From Geomonas propionica (GTDB taxonomy: Bacteria > Desulfobacterota > Desulfuromonadia > Geobacterales > Geobacteraceae), in NCBI RefSeq assembly GCF_016458235.1, contig NZ_JAEMHK010000017.1, positions 1 through 64,000 of the forward strand: a DNA stretch of 64,000 nt. Reading direction: 5' to 3'. Position 1 is the stretch's first letter. Every line of letters begins with the position of its first letter. This document shows, in pieces, positions 18,371 to 28,945 of the stretch. The position numbers and the translations under genes are program-made. The notes beneath the pieces were generated by a model. That model was not told the DNA's origin. It saw only the letters and a program-made list of their open reading frames with translations, and ran no database searches.

Positions 18371-20368
18371 TTACCCGGCCTGCGGGGAAAGCCTTTCCAG
18401 CAGGATCTCGGAAACGTCCCGTGCCACCAGGAGCCCTTCCAACTCGGCCCCTTTGACGCCGTCCTCGAACATGGTGAGACAGAACGGACAGTTGGAGACC
18501 AGGACCCCGGCACCGGTGGCGGCGGCCATCTGCACGCGCTTCACGCTGATGCGGCTCCCCAGCTTCTCCTCGGCCATGATCCGTCCCCCGCCGGCGCCGC
18601 AGCAGAAGCTTTCCGCTTCCTTGCGCTCCATCTCCCTGATGGTGCCCCCGGCCGCCTGCACCAGGGCACGCGGCGCCTGGTAGGTCTCGTTGTAGCGCCC
18701 GAGATAGCAGGAGTCGTGGTAGGTGCACTCGAAGGCGCCCTGCTCGACCTTCAGCTTCCCTTCCGCGATGAGCCGTTCCAGGTAGGTGGTGTAGTGCTCG
18801 GTCTCGATGTCGAAGCCGAGATCGCGATAGTCCTTGGCCAGGGTGTTGAAGCAGTGCGGACAGGCGGTGACCACCTTCTTTACCCCGTACCCCTTGATGG
18901 TCTCGATGTTCTCGGTCGCGAGGGTCTGGTACAGGTACTCGTTGCCCAGCTTGCGCATCGGCTCGCCGCAGCACTTCTCCTCCTTGCCGAGGATGCCGAC
19001 CTTGATGCCGGCCGCCGCGCAGAGCTTAACGAAGCTGGTGGCGATCTTGATGTTGCGCTTGTCGAAGGAGGCATAGCAGCCGACGAAGTACAGGATGTCG
19101 ACTTCGGCCCCTTCGGAGAGTTGGGTGACCGGCAGCCCTTCGGCCCAGTCGCCGCGGGAGGCGAAGGACATGCCCAGCGGGTTTCCGTTCACCTCCACGT
19201 TCCCCATCGCGGTGACCACTTCGTCGCCCGGGAACTCCCCTTCCATGAGGACCAGGTTGCGGCGGATGTCGACCACCTTGTTGACGTGCTCGATGGCGGC
19301 CGGGCAGATCTCCTGGCAGGCGCGGCAGGTGGTGCAGGACCAGAGGGCGTCCTTGCCGACCGCTTCGACCAGGTTGTCCTCGACGGTCTCGCGGGCAACC
19401 TCGCCCAGTTGGGAGATGACCTTCATGGGGGAGAGTGGTTTGTCGGTGGCGTGCGCGGGGCAGCGGTCCTGGCAGCGCTTGCACTTGGTGCAGGCGTCGG
19501 TGTCGAAGATGTCCTTCCAGGTCATATCGCCGATCTTCGCCGTCCCGAAGCTCTCTGCGTCACCCTCCATGTCCACCGTCACCAGCGCCCCCTTGGGGCC
19601 GAGCGGCGCGAAGAAGTAGTTCGCGGAGGTGGTGAAGATGTGGCGGAACTTGGTGAAGGGGATGGCACAGATGAAGGCGGCGACCAGCACGAAATGGAAC
19701 CACCACAGGCCGCGGTGCACCTGGGCCAGGTCCTCAGGCTGCGAGCCCGCGAGGATCTTGGCGACCATGAGGCCCACCGGCGACCAGAGCGCCAGATCGG
19801 GCTGCTGCACCACTTCCGTCACGGCCATCCTGGCTCCCTCGATGAGGAAACCGGTCACGATGATGGCGAAGAGAAGGCCGTGCATCACCGCGTCATCGCG
19901 GGTCGTTTCCAGTCCGGCTGGGCGCACCAGGTAACGTCGCACGAAGAGCCCGACCAGCGTGATGAAGGCGGCGAGGCCGGCTACGTCGAGCACCAGGGAG
20001 AAGATTTTGTAGAAGCTCCCGGTCAGGAAGCGCACGCCAAGGAGCAGGTCGGTGCCGTCGGCCTGCAGCGCCACGAGGATGGTGCCGACGAAGAGCGTGG
20101 CGAAAGACCAGAAGAAGAAGCCGTGGGCGAAGCCGGGCCCCTTGACCTTGACCACGCGACTTTGCAAAAGGACGTTCTTCACCAGCATCGAGATCCGTTC
20201 CGAGCGGTTGTCGGTCCTGTCCAGGGGCTTCCCCTTGGCGTAGATCCGCAGCCGCTGGTAGCCGTAGTAGCCGAGTAGGGCCAAGGCGGCCGCTGTGACC
20301 AGGTACATCGGGACCAGTACCGCAGCCCCGTGGCCTATGTTCCAATAAAGTTCGCGCGTCGCTTCCAT
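18371..20368 (-). CDS. Membrane FeS oxidoreductase, ETF:menaquinone oxidoreductase-like (copy 2)
   Basis: A 665-residue paralogue of the 11509-13458 protein. Five or six membrane helices in residues 10-245 (for example FFFWSFATLFVGTILVAL and WWFHFVLVAAFICAIPF), then CTKCKRCQDRCPAH and CTTCRACQEICP for two [4Fe-4S] clusters, then CCG domains with CCGEPMRKLGNEYLY and CCGAGGGRIMAEEK. Predicted to pass electrons from ETF to menaquinone. Two such proteins and two ETFs in one block suggest separate electron entry routes for acyl-CoA dehydrogenations of different potential. Confidence 0.88.
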   Translation of the reverse strand: MEATRELYWNIGHGAAVLVPMYLVTAAALALLGYYGYQRLRIYAKGKPLDRTDNRSERISMLVKNVLLQSRVVKVKGPGFAHGFFFWSFATLFVGTILVALQADGTDLLLGVRFLTGSFYKIFSLVLDVAGLAAFITLVGLFVRRYLVRPAGLETTRDDAVMHGLLFAIIVTGFLIEGARMAVTEVVQQPDLALWSPVGLMVAKILAGSQPEDLAQVHRGLWWFHFVLVAAFICAIPFTKFRHIFTTSANYFFAPLGPKGALVTVDMEGDAESFGTAKIGDMTWKDIFDTDACTKCKRCQDRCPAHATDKPLSPMKVISQLGEVARETVEDNLVEAVGKDALWSCTTCRACQEICPAAIEHVNKVVDIRRNLVLMEGEFPGDEVVTAMGNVEVNGNPLGMSFASRGDWAEGLPVTQLSEGAEVDILYFVGCYASFDKRNIKIATSFVKLCAAAGIKVGILGKEEKCCGEPMRKLGNEYLYQTLATENIETIKGYGVKKVVTACPHCFNTLAKDYRDLGFDIETEHYTTYLERLIAEGKLKVEQGAFECTYHDSCYLGRYNETYQAPRALVQAAGGTIREMERKEAESFCCGAGGGRIMAEEKLGSRISVKRVQMAAATGAGVLVSNCPFCLTMFEDGVKGAELEGLLVARDVSEILLERLSPQAG

Positions 20369-20404
20369 GACTCACCTCGTTTTGCCGTTCCTGATTGCCG
20401 ATAC

Positions 20405-20527
20405 TTTCGCCTGTTCCCTCTCCTTCCGGGAGAGGGTGCCCGAAGGGCGGGTGAGGGGCTTGCAGGCTACCGTAATTTTGCCGATTGCAACGCCCTCACC
20501 CTGGCCCTCTCCCAGGGGGAGAGGGGA
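20405..20527. repeat. Intergenic hairpin repeat pair (CCCTCTCC family)
   Basis: Two facing copies of the same GC-rich element as at 9614-9727, including CCCGAAGGGCGGGTGAGGG and CGCCCTCACCC halves, filling the gap between the crotonase and membrane oxidoreductase copy 2. Likely folds into a long stem in RNA. Confidence 0.75.
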
Positions 20528-20550
20528 TGTGGACGTACGTTTCTTGCTGC

Positions 20551-21333
20551 TTAAACTCCGGTGAAGGTGGGTTTCCTCTTTTGCACGAATGCCGTCATCC
20601 CCTCTTTCTGGTCCTGGCTCGCGAAGAGGGAGGCGAAACTGATCGCCTCGTGGTTCATCCCGTCCGACAGCGACATGTCCAGGCCACTCTTCACCACGTC
20701 CTTGGCGCGGGCAACGCCGAGTACCCCGTTGCCGGCGATCTTCGCCGCGGTCTCCAGCGCCTCGTCCAGCAGTCGGTCGGGCGAAAATACGGCCGCGACC
20801 AGCCCCCAACTCTTGGCGTCGACGGCGTTGACGACCTTGCCCAGGAAGATCAGTTCGTTGGCACGGCTCCTTCCCACCAGCCGCGGCAGGTTCTGGGTGC
20901 CGCCAAAACCGGGCATGATGCCGAGGGTGACCTCGGGAAGGCCGAGCTTCGCGGTATCGGAGGCGTAGGCGAAGTCGCAGGCGAGCGCCAGTTCCAGCCC
21001 GCCTCCCAGGGCGAAACCGTTGACGGCCGCGATGACCGGCTTTCTCACCCTGCCGATCAGCGCCATCAGCTGTTGTCCCTTCCTGGCGAAGGCAAGCGCC
21101 TGCTCGACGTTGTAGTCGGCCATGGCGGCGATGTCGGCGCCGGCCACGAAGGCCTTCTCACCGGCGCCGGTCAGTACCACGGCGCGCACCGACCGGTCCA
21201 GGTCGAGTACCTCGAAGGCGTGCAGCAGTTCGTCCAGTACTTCCTCGTTGAGACTGTTCAGCACCTTCGGGCGGTTCACCGTGAGCAGCGCGACCCCGTC
21301 CTTTTTCTCCAAGAGCAGATTCTGGTATGGCAT
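20551..21333 (-). CDS. Enoyl-CoA hydratase / crotonase
   Basis: A 260-residue crotonase. The ATG at 21333 starts the conserved frame (MPYQNLLLEKKDGVALLTVN); the open frame to 21492 overlaps the next gene and is not coding. Landmarks: GAGEKAFVAGADIAAM (oxyanion hole), NGFALGGGLELALACD, and the LGLPEVTLGIMPGFGGTQNLPRLVG segment with the two catalytic glutamates expected of a hydratase. It follows the 3-hydroxyacyl-CoA dehydrogenase by 10 bases, so hydration of crotonyl-CoA to 3-hydroxybutyryl-CoA is the likely step. Confidence 0.93.
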   Translation of the reverse strand: MPYQNLLLEKKDGVALLTVNRPKVLNSLNEEVLDELLHAFEVLDLDRSVRAVVLTGAGEKAFVAGADIAAMADYNVEQALAFARKGQQLMALIGRVRKPVIAAVNGFALGGGLELALACDFAYASDTAKLGLPEVTLGIMPGFGGTQNLPRLVGRSRANELIFLGKVVNAVDAKSWGLVAAVFSPDRLLDEALETAAKIAGNGVLGVARAKDVVKSGLDMSLSDGMNHEAISFASLFASQDQKEGMTAFVQKRKPTFTGV

Positions 21334-21343
21334 GGCGTGCCCC

Positions 21344-22192
21344 CTAAGCGTAGTTGTAGAAGCCCCTGCCGGACTTCTTGCCGAGATAGCCGGCCTCGAC
21401 CATCTTGACCAGCAGCGGACAGGGACGGTACTTGGGATCCTTGAAGCCCTGGTACAGGACCTCCATGATGGCCAGGCAGGTGTCGAGCCCAATGAAGTCG
21501 GCCAGCGTGAGCGGTCCCATGGGCTGGTTGGTGCCCAGTTTCATCGCCTTGTCGATGTCCTCCACCGTGGCAATCCCCTCGAACAGGGCGAAGGCGGCCT
21601 CGTTGATCATCGGGATGAGGATGCGGTTCACGATGAAACCGGGGTAGTCGGCCGAAACCGCCATCTCCTTGTCGAGCCGGGTCACCAGATGCGAGATGGC
21701 CTGGAAGGTCTCCTCGCTGGTGGCCAGCCCACGGATCACCTCGACGAGCTTCATGACCGGCACCGGGTTCATGAAATGCATGCCGATCACCCGGTCCGGC
21801 CTGCGGGTCACGGCGGCGATGCGGGTGATGGGGATGGAGGAGGTGTTGGAGGCGAGGATCGCTTCTTTTTTCAGCGTCTCGTCCAACTGCCTGAAAATCT
21901 CCAGCTTGAGCGACTCCTTCTCGGTGACCGCCTCGATGGCAAGGTCGCAGCCGGCCAGGTCGCTCAGCGAACGGGTAGTGCGGATAAGCCCCAGCACCTG
22001 GTCCACCGCGGCGGCGTCGAGTTGCCCCTTCTGCACCTGGCGCTCCAGGTTCTTGGCGATGCCCGCCCGAGCCTTGGAAAGCTGGGCCTCTGCTATGTCG
22101 TAGAGATAAACCTCAGTTTCGCGCTGAGCCAGCACCTGTGCGATCCCGCTGCCCATCTGCCCCGCGCCGAGTACTCCGACCTTCTTGATCAT
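21344..22192 (-). CDS. hbd: 3-hydroxybutyryl-CoA dehydrogenase
   Basis: A 282-residue enzyme beginning MIKKVGVLGAGQMGSGIAQV, the NAD-binding fold of 3-hydroxyacyl-CoA dehydrogenases. The catalytic histidine and glutamate lie in HFMNPVPVMKLVEVIRG (about residues 138-154), and the C-terminal domain has DYPGFIVNRILIPMINEA and GPLTLADFIGLDT. Start at 22192 behind AGGAGGGG. It lies between thiolase and crotonase and should oxidise 3-hydroxybutyryl-CoA to acetoacetyl-CoA in the lower benzoate pathway. Confidence 0.95.
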   Translation of the reverse strand: MIKKVGVLGAGQMGSGIAQVLAQRETEVYLYDIAEAQLSKARAGIAKNLERQVQKGQLDAAAVDQVLGLIRTTRSLSDLAGCDLAIEAVTEKESLKLEIFRQLDETLKKEAILASNTSSIPITRIAAVTRRPDRVIGMHFMNPVPVMKLVEVIRGLATSEETFQAISHLVTRLDKEMAVSADYPGFIVNRILIPMINEAAFALFEGIATVEDIDKAMKLGTNQPMGPLTLADFIGLDTCLAIMEVLYQGFKDPKYRPCPLLVKMVEAGYLGKKSGRGFYNYA

Positions 22193-22200
22193 ATCCCCTC

Positions 22201-23376
22201 CTAAACCCGTTCCAGGATTACCGCGACCGCCTCGCCGCCGCCGATGCAGAGGGTGGCGAGACCGTAGCGAGCTTTTCTTTTGTTGAGCTCCCGGACCAGG
22301 GTCGCGGTGATACGCGCGCCGCTGGCGCCCAGGGGGTGGCCGATGGCGCAAGCGCCGCCGTTGACGTTCACCTTGTCCGGGTCGAGGCCGAGCTTTTTGA
22401 AGGCGATGAGCGGCACCGCCGCAAAGGCCTCGTTGATCTCGAAGAGGTCGATGTCGGCAACGGAAAGCCCCGCCTTGGCGCAGGCCTTCTCGATCGCCCC
22501 GACCGGCGCCTCGGTGAAGTCGTCGGGGTGGACGCTGTTGGTCGCGTAGGCCACCAGGCGGGCCTTGGGCTTCAGCCCATGTTTTTTGACCGCGGCTGCG
22601 CTGGCCAGAAGGGTCATGCCGGCGCCGTCGTTGATGGTCGAGGCGTTCCCCGCCGTGATGGTCCCGTCCTTCTTGAAGGCCGCGCGGAGCTCGGGGAGCT
22701 TCTTGAAATCGACCTTGAACGGCTCCTCGTCGTCCTTGACCACCACCTCGCCACCGCGGGTTTTCTTGGTGACCGGCACGATCTCGTCCGCGAACACCCC
22801 GTCCGTCAGCGCCGCCTGCGCCTTCATGTAGGAGGCCAGCGCGTAGGTGTCCTGGGTGGAGCGGCTGAGGTCGTTCTTTTCCGCGCTCGCCTCGGCGATG
22901 ACGCCCATATGGCTGCCGCTGTAGGGGTCGATGAGGCCGTCGTGGACCAGGAGGTCGAGCATCTCCGCGTTGCCCATCCGGTAGCCGTAGCGTCCCTTGC
23001 TGAGGGCGTAGGGGGCGAGGGACATGTTTTCCATGCCGCCCGCCAGCACCAGGTCCGCGTCACCCAACCGGATGGAACCCGCGCCCAGCATGATGGCCTT
23101 CAGGCCGGAGCCGCAGACCTTGTTGATGGTGAGGGCCGGAACGTTGTCAGGCAGTCCCGCGTAACGCAGCGCCTGACGGGCCGGCGCCTGCCCGCTCCCG
23201 CCGGAGAGGACCTGGCCGACGATGACCTCGTCGACGGCCTCCGCGGGGAGCCCGGTGCGCTCAAGGATTGCCTTGATCACGGCAGCGGCAAGGCGTGGGG
23301 CCTCGACATCGGAGAGAGCTCCTCCGAACGATCCAAGCGGTGTTCTCAACGATTCGACAAGGTAGACCTCGGACAT
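22201..23376 (-). CDS. Acetyl-CoA C-acetyltransferase (thiolase)
   Basis: A 391-residue thiolase with the acyl-carrying cysteine in [15 protein letters not shown] (about residue 88), and the catalytic [30 protein letters not shown] and C-terminal [13 protein letters not shown]. Start at 23376 (AGGAGA upstream). It is the first gene of the block that runs to etfA at 9790 and follows the shared operator-promoter at 23431-23463. Likely cleaves acetoacetyl-CoA to two acetyl-CoA; a second thiolase at 55195 may act on the C7 intermediate. Confidence 0.95.
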   Translation of the reverse strand: MSEVYLVESLRTPLGSFGGALSDVEAPRLAAAVIKAILERTGLPAEAVDEVIVGQVLSGGSGQAPARQALRYAGLPDNVPALTINKVCGSGLKAIMLGAGSIRLGDADLVLAGGMENMSLAPYALSKGRYGYRMGNAEMLDLLVHDGLIDPYSGSHMGVIAEASAEKNDLSRSTQDTYALASYMKAQAALTDGVFADEIVPVTKKTRGGEVVVKDDEEPFKVDFKKLPELRAAFKKDGTITAGNASTINDGAGMTLLASAAAVKKHGLKPKARLVAYATNSVHPDDFTEAPVGAIEKACAKAGLSVADIDLFEINEAFAAVPLIAFKKLGLDPDKVNVNGGACAIGHPLGASGARITATLVRELNKRKARYGLATLCIGGGEAVAVILERV

Positions 23377-23430
23377 GGTGTTTCTCCTCTGGGTACGGCG
23401 TCTCCGGTGGGCTACGCCGGCGCTAGTTGG

Positions 23431-23463
23431 TAAATAGGTACTACAATACCAATTTACTGTCAA
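23431..23463 (-). promoter_or_regulatory. Shared operator-promoter, copy A (thiolase block)
   Basis: On the minus strand TTGACA (23458-23463), 17 bases, then TACCTA as -10 (23435-23440). The 26-bp palindrome TAAATAGGTA-six bases-TACCAATTTA (23431-23456) covers the -10 and the spacer. Same layout as at 46764, 47379, 47450 and 59523. Predicted to drive the block from the thiolase downward. Confidence 0.78.
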
Positions 23464-23618
23464 CAAAAAAAGAGAACGGTGTTACACGAATTTTGAAGTT
23501 GATGCTGGGAATGCCGGGGAACAAGTAGGTGTGGACACGAAGCGCCCTTTCCTAACTCGGAGATTCATCTGGGAATTCTTGTGAACAAGGTGATTCAGGT
23601 AATTTCACGGCGTCCATT

Positions 23619-24593
23619 TCAGAAAAGGGAGGCCTTTAAGCTCCCCCCTTCGCCAAGGCTACGGGGGGCAGGCTCCCCCTTTGCGAAGGGGGGCTGGGAG
23701 GGATTTGCGCCAAGGGCGCTACCCATCAGCCGGTGCGGATTGCCGACACAGACTTTGTGCAGGACCTCTTCGGAGAGCCCCAGGTCGTGCAGCGCGTCCA
23801 GGTAGTGGGCCGCGCCCTCGACCTTGTAGAGGATGGCGTCGCTCCCGAAGCAGACCCGGTCCTGGTACTGCTCAATGAAGTCGCGGTAGCTCTCCCGGTT
23901 CTCCCTCATGTGGGCAAGGAGCCCGGAGAAGTCGGTAAAAAGGTTGGGATACCGGTCGAGGAAGGGACTGAACGCCTTCCTGCCGATGCCGAAATGGGGG
24001 AAGTTCACACGCACCCGCGGGAAATCGGCCAGTAGCGCCGCCATGGTGTCGCCGTAGCGCCTGGCATCGATGTGGTACAGGACCGGGAGGTCGTTGGCCT
24101 CGGCGAAGGCGAAGATCTCCCATTCCCTCTTGCGGTACTCGGCCACGGTGATGCCGAAGGTGTCGGGGACCCCCTTTACGCCGAGGTCGTTTTCGGAATC
24201 GGGGAGGTAGATCCCCTTGATGCCGCGAAACCCCTGCCGCAGGTATCGACCCAGGGTGCCCGGCACGTCTCCCCAGAGGTAGCGGGTGTCGAGCAGCGGG
24301 ACGATGGCACCTTTGGAGAGCCGCGCGTGCTCCAGGAGATCGCTGGCCTCATCGAAGAGACCGTCACCGCGGTTCTCCACCCAGTCAGGGACAAGGCCCC
24401 AGATCTGCTCGGCATCGAAGCGGTCGTTGACCATGCCCGCCACGGCGATCCGCGTGATCCCCCGCTCGCGAAGCATCGCCAACTGCCGCAAAACGTCTCC
24501 GGCCAGGGACTTGGAGGTGAAGCAGTGGGCATGGACGTCGATGATGCCGGCGCCGCCTCCCCCCTCCCCCATCGTGGTCTCCGATGTGCTCAT
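23619..24593 (-). CDS. Amidohydrolase-family protein with a repeat-derived C-terminal tail
   Basis: A 324-residue TIM-barrel metal hydrolase of the amidohydrolase-2/ACMSD type: IDVHAHCF near residue 20 (metal HxH), NFPHFGIG, and CFGSDAILYK near residue 280 (metal Asp). The reaction is unknown; members decarboxylate or hydrolyse aromatic and cyclic acids. The ATG at 24593 has AAGGGG upstream, 1 base after the preceding stop. After NPHRLMGSALG the last roughly 25 residues (ANPSQPPFAKGEPAPRSLGE and beyond) are encoded by an intergenic hairpin repeat, so the native C-terminus was probably replaced or extended by repeat insertion. Confidence 0.82.
   Translation of the reverse strand: MSTSETTMGEGGGGAGIIDVHAHCFTSKSLAGDVLRQLAMLRERGITRIAVAGMVNDRFDAEQIWGLVPDWVENRGDGLFDEASDLLEHARLSKGAIVPLLDTRYLWGDVPGTLGRYLRQGFRGIKGIYLPDSENDLGVKGVPDTFGITVAEYRKREWEIFAFAEANDLPVLYHIDARRYGDTMAALLADFPRVRVNFPHFGIGRKAFSPFLDRYPNLFTDFSGLLAHMRENRESYRDFIEQYQDRVCFGSDAILYKVEGAAHYLDALHDLGLSEEVLHKVCVGNPHRLMGSALGANPSQPPFAKGEPAPRSLGEGGSLKASLF
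23640..23702. repeat. Hairpin repeat overlapping the amidohydrolase 3' end
   Basis: CCCCCCTTCGCCAAGG (from 23643), a middle ACGGGGGGCAGGC and CCCCCTTTGCGAAGGGGG form nested hairpins. The 31 bases at 23643-23673 are identical to 62230-62260 inside bamY. The element is translated as the C-terminal tail of the amidohydrolase. Confidence 0.85.
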
Positions 24594-24594
24594 G

Positions 24595-25401
24595 TCAGCG
24601 CCCCTTGTAGGTGGGCTTCCGCTTCTCCAAAAAGGCGTCAACCGCTTCCAGGTGGTCCTCGGTGTGATGCGCGAAGGACTGGAAGCAGGCGCAGAGGTCG
24701 AGGAAGTCGGGGAGGTCGCTACGCTGGGCAAGCTTCATCATCCGCTTGGTGAGTCGGAGCGTCACCGGGGGCTTGGACGCCATTTCCCGCGCCAGCTCCA
24801 TGGTGCGCGGCAGCAGTTCTTCCGGTTCGACAACGTCGAGGAAAATGCCGAGTTTGAGCGCCTCGACAGCGTCGATGACCCGCCCGGTGAAGATGAGTTC
24901 CGCGGCCCGCTGGTATCCCAACAGCCGCTGCATGAACCAGGCGCCGCCGTCGCCGGGGGTGATGCCGAGGTTGATGAAGGTCTCACCGACCTTGGCGCGG
25001 GTGGAGGCGATGCGGATGTCGCACATGTTGGCAAGATCGAAACCGGCCCCGATGGCCGGGCCGTTGACCGCGGCGATGACCGGGATCTCGGCCTTGTGCA
25101 GAAGTAGCGGGATCTGCTGGATGCCGCGGCGGTACTTGTCCTGGACCTCCACCGGCGACCCGCCGAAAATGCCGCCTTTGGACTGCATTTCCTTCACGTT
25201 TCCGCCGGAGGAAAACGCCGATCCGGCGCCGGTCATTACCAGCACGGAGACGCGGTCCTCCGCGTTTACCCAGTTGACGGTGGTGATGATGTCTTCGGTG
25301 AGGGCGGTTCCGGTGAGGGCGTTGCGGACATCGTCGCGCTGGAAGGTCAGAACGGCGACTCTGTCCTCCAAGGTCAGGGTGCAATCCTTGAGCTGCGGCA
25401 T
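24595..25401 (-). CDS. Enoyl-CoA hydratase/isomerase family protein
   Basis: A 268-residue crotonase-fold protein. ATG at 25401 (MPQLKDCTLTLEDRVAVLTF) with GAAGGAGGG upstream; the open frame to 26118 only reads through a neighbouring gene's antisense. Landmarks: GAGSAFSSGGNVKEM, NGPAIGAGFDLANMCDIRIAS, and NLGITPGDGGAWFMQRLLG. At the positions of the two crotonase glutamates it has G-F-D and P-G-D-G-G, so it may be a different crotonase-family activity than simple hydration. It sits between the methyltransferase and the amidohydrolase in the block downstream of the malic enzyme. Confidence 0.9.
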   Translation of the reverse strand: MPQLKDCTLTLEDRVAVLTFQRDDVRNALTGTALTEDIITTVNWVNAEDRVSVLVMTGAGSAFSSGGNVKEMQSKGGIFGGSPVEVQDKYRRGIQQIPLLLHKAEIPVIAAVNGPAIGAGFDLANMCDIRIASTRAKVGETFINLGITPGDGGAWFMQRLLGYQRAAELIFTGRVIDAVEALKLGIFLDVVEPEELLPRTMELAREMASKPPVTLRLTKRMMKLAQRSDLPDFLDLCACFQSFAHHTEDHLEAVDAFLEKRKPTYKGR

Positions 25402-25454
25402 GACCGGACCCTCCTTCGGATTGGTTAAGAGCGAAAACCTCCTGGCGGTGTTTT

Positions 25455-26354
25455 TCATGGTGAACCTCCTGTCCTGCTGCCCTGCTGTGAAAAAACCATC
25501 ACCCCTCCCGCCGCCTGGAAAACTCCCTGCACCAGGGAGATCCGCTGTTCCTCCAGGTTGCGCAGTTGGTTCCCGGCCATCCGGGGAAAATCTTCGCCAA
25601 GGAGCAGTTGCAGCCCGAACGGGTTTGGCGGCGCGCCGCTGCTCTTTCGCTGCCTGCCGCGAAACCAGGCCAGCCCCTCCTCTGTCACGTCCTGGCTCAC
25701 CACGGTCTCGAATCCCGCCTGCGAGATAAGTTGGCTGAACTCCTGCCGACTCACGAGGAAACTGGCCGACGGGTACCGCGCCCACGGCACCGGGAAATGG
25801 ACATCCCCTCCCGGTCCCGATAACACCTCGTAGCAGGCAAGCCTGCCGCCCGGCGCCAGCACGCGACGGATCTCGTGGTAGAAGCGGCGCTTGTCCTCGA
25901 TGTTCATCGAGACGTGCTGGGTCCAGACCAGATCGAAGGCACCGTCCTCGAAAGGGAGCGCCAGCGCGTCGGCCTGGAGGTAGCTGACCCTGTCGCCCAT
26001 GCCGAGCCTTGCCGCGAGCATGGTCGCCACCGCGCAGTAGTCGGGACTTTGGTCGATACCGGTGACGCGGCAGTCGAAATGACGGACGAGGTACCGGGAC
26101 GCGCCTCCCACCCCGCACCCCACATCGAGCACCCGCAGCCCGGGCCGGGGTTCGAGCACCGCCGCGAGTTCCCTGGTCGCGGCGGCCCCGCGCACGTGGA
26201 ATTCATCGATCGCGGCCAACTCTTCCGGCCGCAGCCGGTCCGGGTCCATTCCCGCCGCAACCAGCGCCGCCAGAACCCTGCTTTCAAGATCGGGGGAGCG
26301 GTAGTGGCCGGCAACAGCTGCGGCTGCTCCCGCTGGTTCGCGCGCTGGCATCAT
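25455..26354 (-). CDS. SAM-dependent methyltransferase (class I)
   Basis: A 299-residue protein. LRVLDVGCGVGGASRYLV (about residues 72-89) is motif I for SAM, followed by VTGIDQSPDYCAVA, ADALALPFEDGAFDLVWTQH and HEIRRVLAPGGRLACYEV. It resembles small-molecule methyltransferases acting on quinones, sterols or glycine/sarcosine-like acceptors. The start (26354, or the adjacent ATG at 26351) has GAGGAGG upstream. Eleven bases from the malic enzyme, so likely co-transcribed; no methylation step is known in benzoyl-CoA degradation and its substrate is unclear. Confidence 0.85.
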   Translation of the reverse strand: MMPAREPAGAAAAVAGHYRSPDLESRVLAALVAAGMDPDRLRPEELAAIDEFHVRGAAATRELAAVLEPRPGLRVLDVGCGVGGASRYLVRHFDCRVTGIDQSPDYCAVATMLAARLGMGDRVSYLQADALALPFEDGAFDLVWTQHVSMNIEDKRRFYHEIRRVLAPGGRLACYEVLSGPGGDVHFPVPWARYPSASFLVSRQEFSQLISQAGFETVVSQDVTEEGLAWFRGRQRKSSGAPPNPFGLQLLLGEDFPRMAGNQLRNLEEQRISLVQGVFQAAGGVMVFSQQGSRTGGSP

Positions 26355-26364
26355 GGACGCCTCC

Positions 26365-28707
<2,343 letters not shown>

Positions 28708-28760
28708 AGCAGCATCCCCTCCAAGGCAAGTGGCATTGACAACAGGATCGGTGACGAATC

Positions 28761-28905
28761 AATTCCCCCCTTTGCGAAGGGGGAAGTCGATCCCCTCTCC
28801 CTTTGGGAGAGGGTGGCCGGAGGCCGGGTGAGGGCGCCGATACCAAGCAGACAGTATCCCATGGCACCTCCCTCACCCCAACCCTCTCCCAGAGGGAGAG
28901 GGAGC
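28761..28905. repeat. Composite intergenic hairpin repeats between maeB and the biotin carboxyltransferase
   Basis: A TTCCCCCCTTTGCGAAGGGG element (about 28761-28785) is followed by a facing pair of CCCTCTCCC / GGGAGAGGG elements (28792-28905) with GGGTGAGGGCGCC and CCCTCACCCCAACC halves. Two repeat families are therefore nested in one gap. Confidence 0.75.
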
Positions 28906-28945
28906 CATTCTCCCCATTCAGAAAATGGGAACCGGCGGTTCCGCA

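Noticed and set aside
24595-26118. 507-residue reading of the enoyl-CoA hydratase
   Set aside because: The extra N-terminal part overlaps the methyltransferase gene in another frame; the ATG at 25401 has a strong ribosome site and begins the conserved domain.
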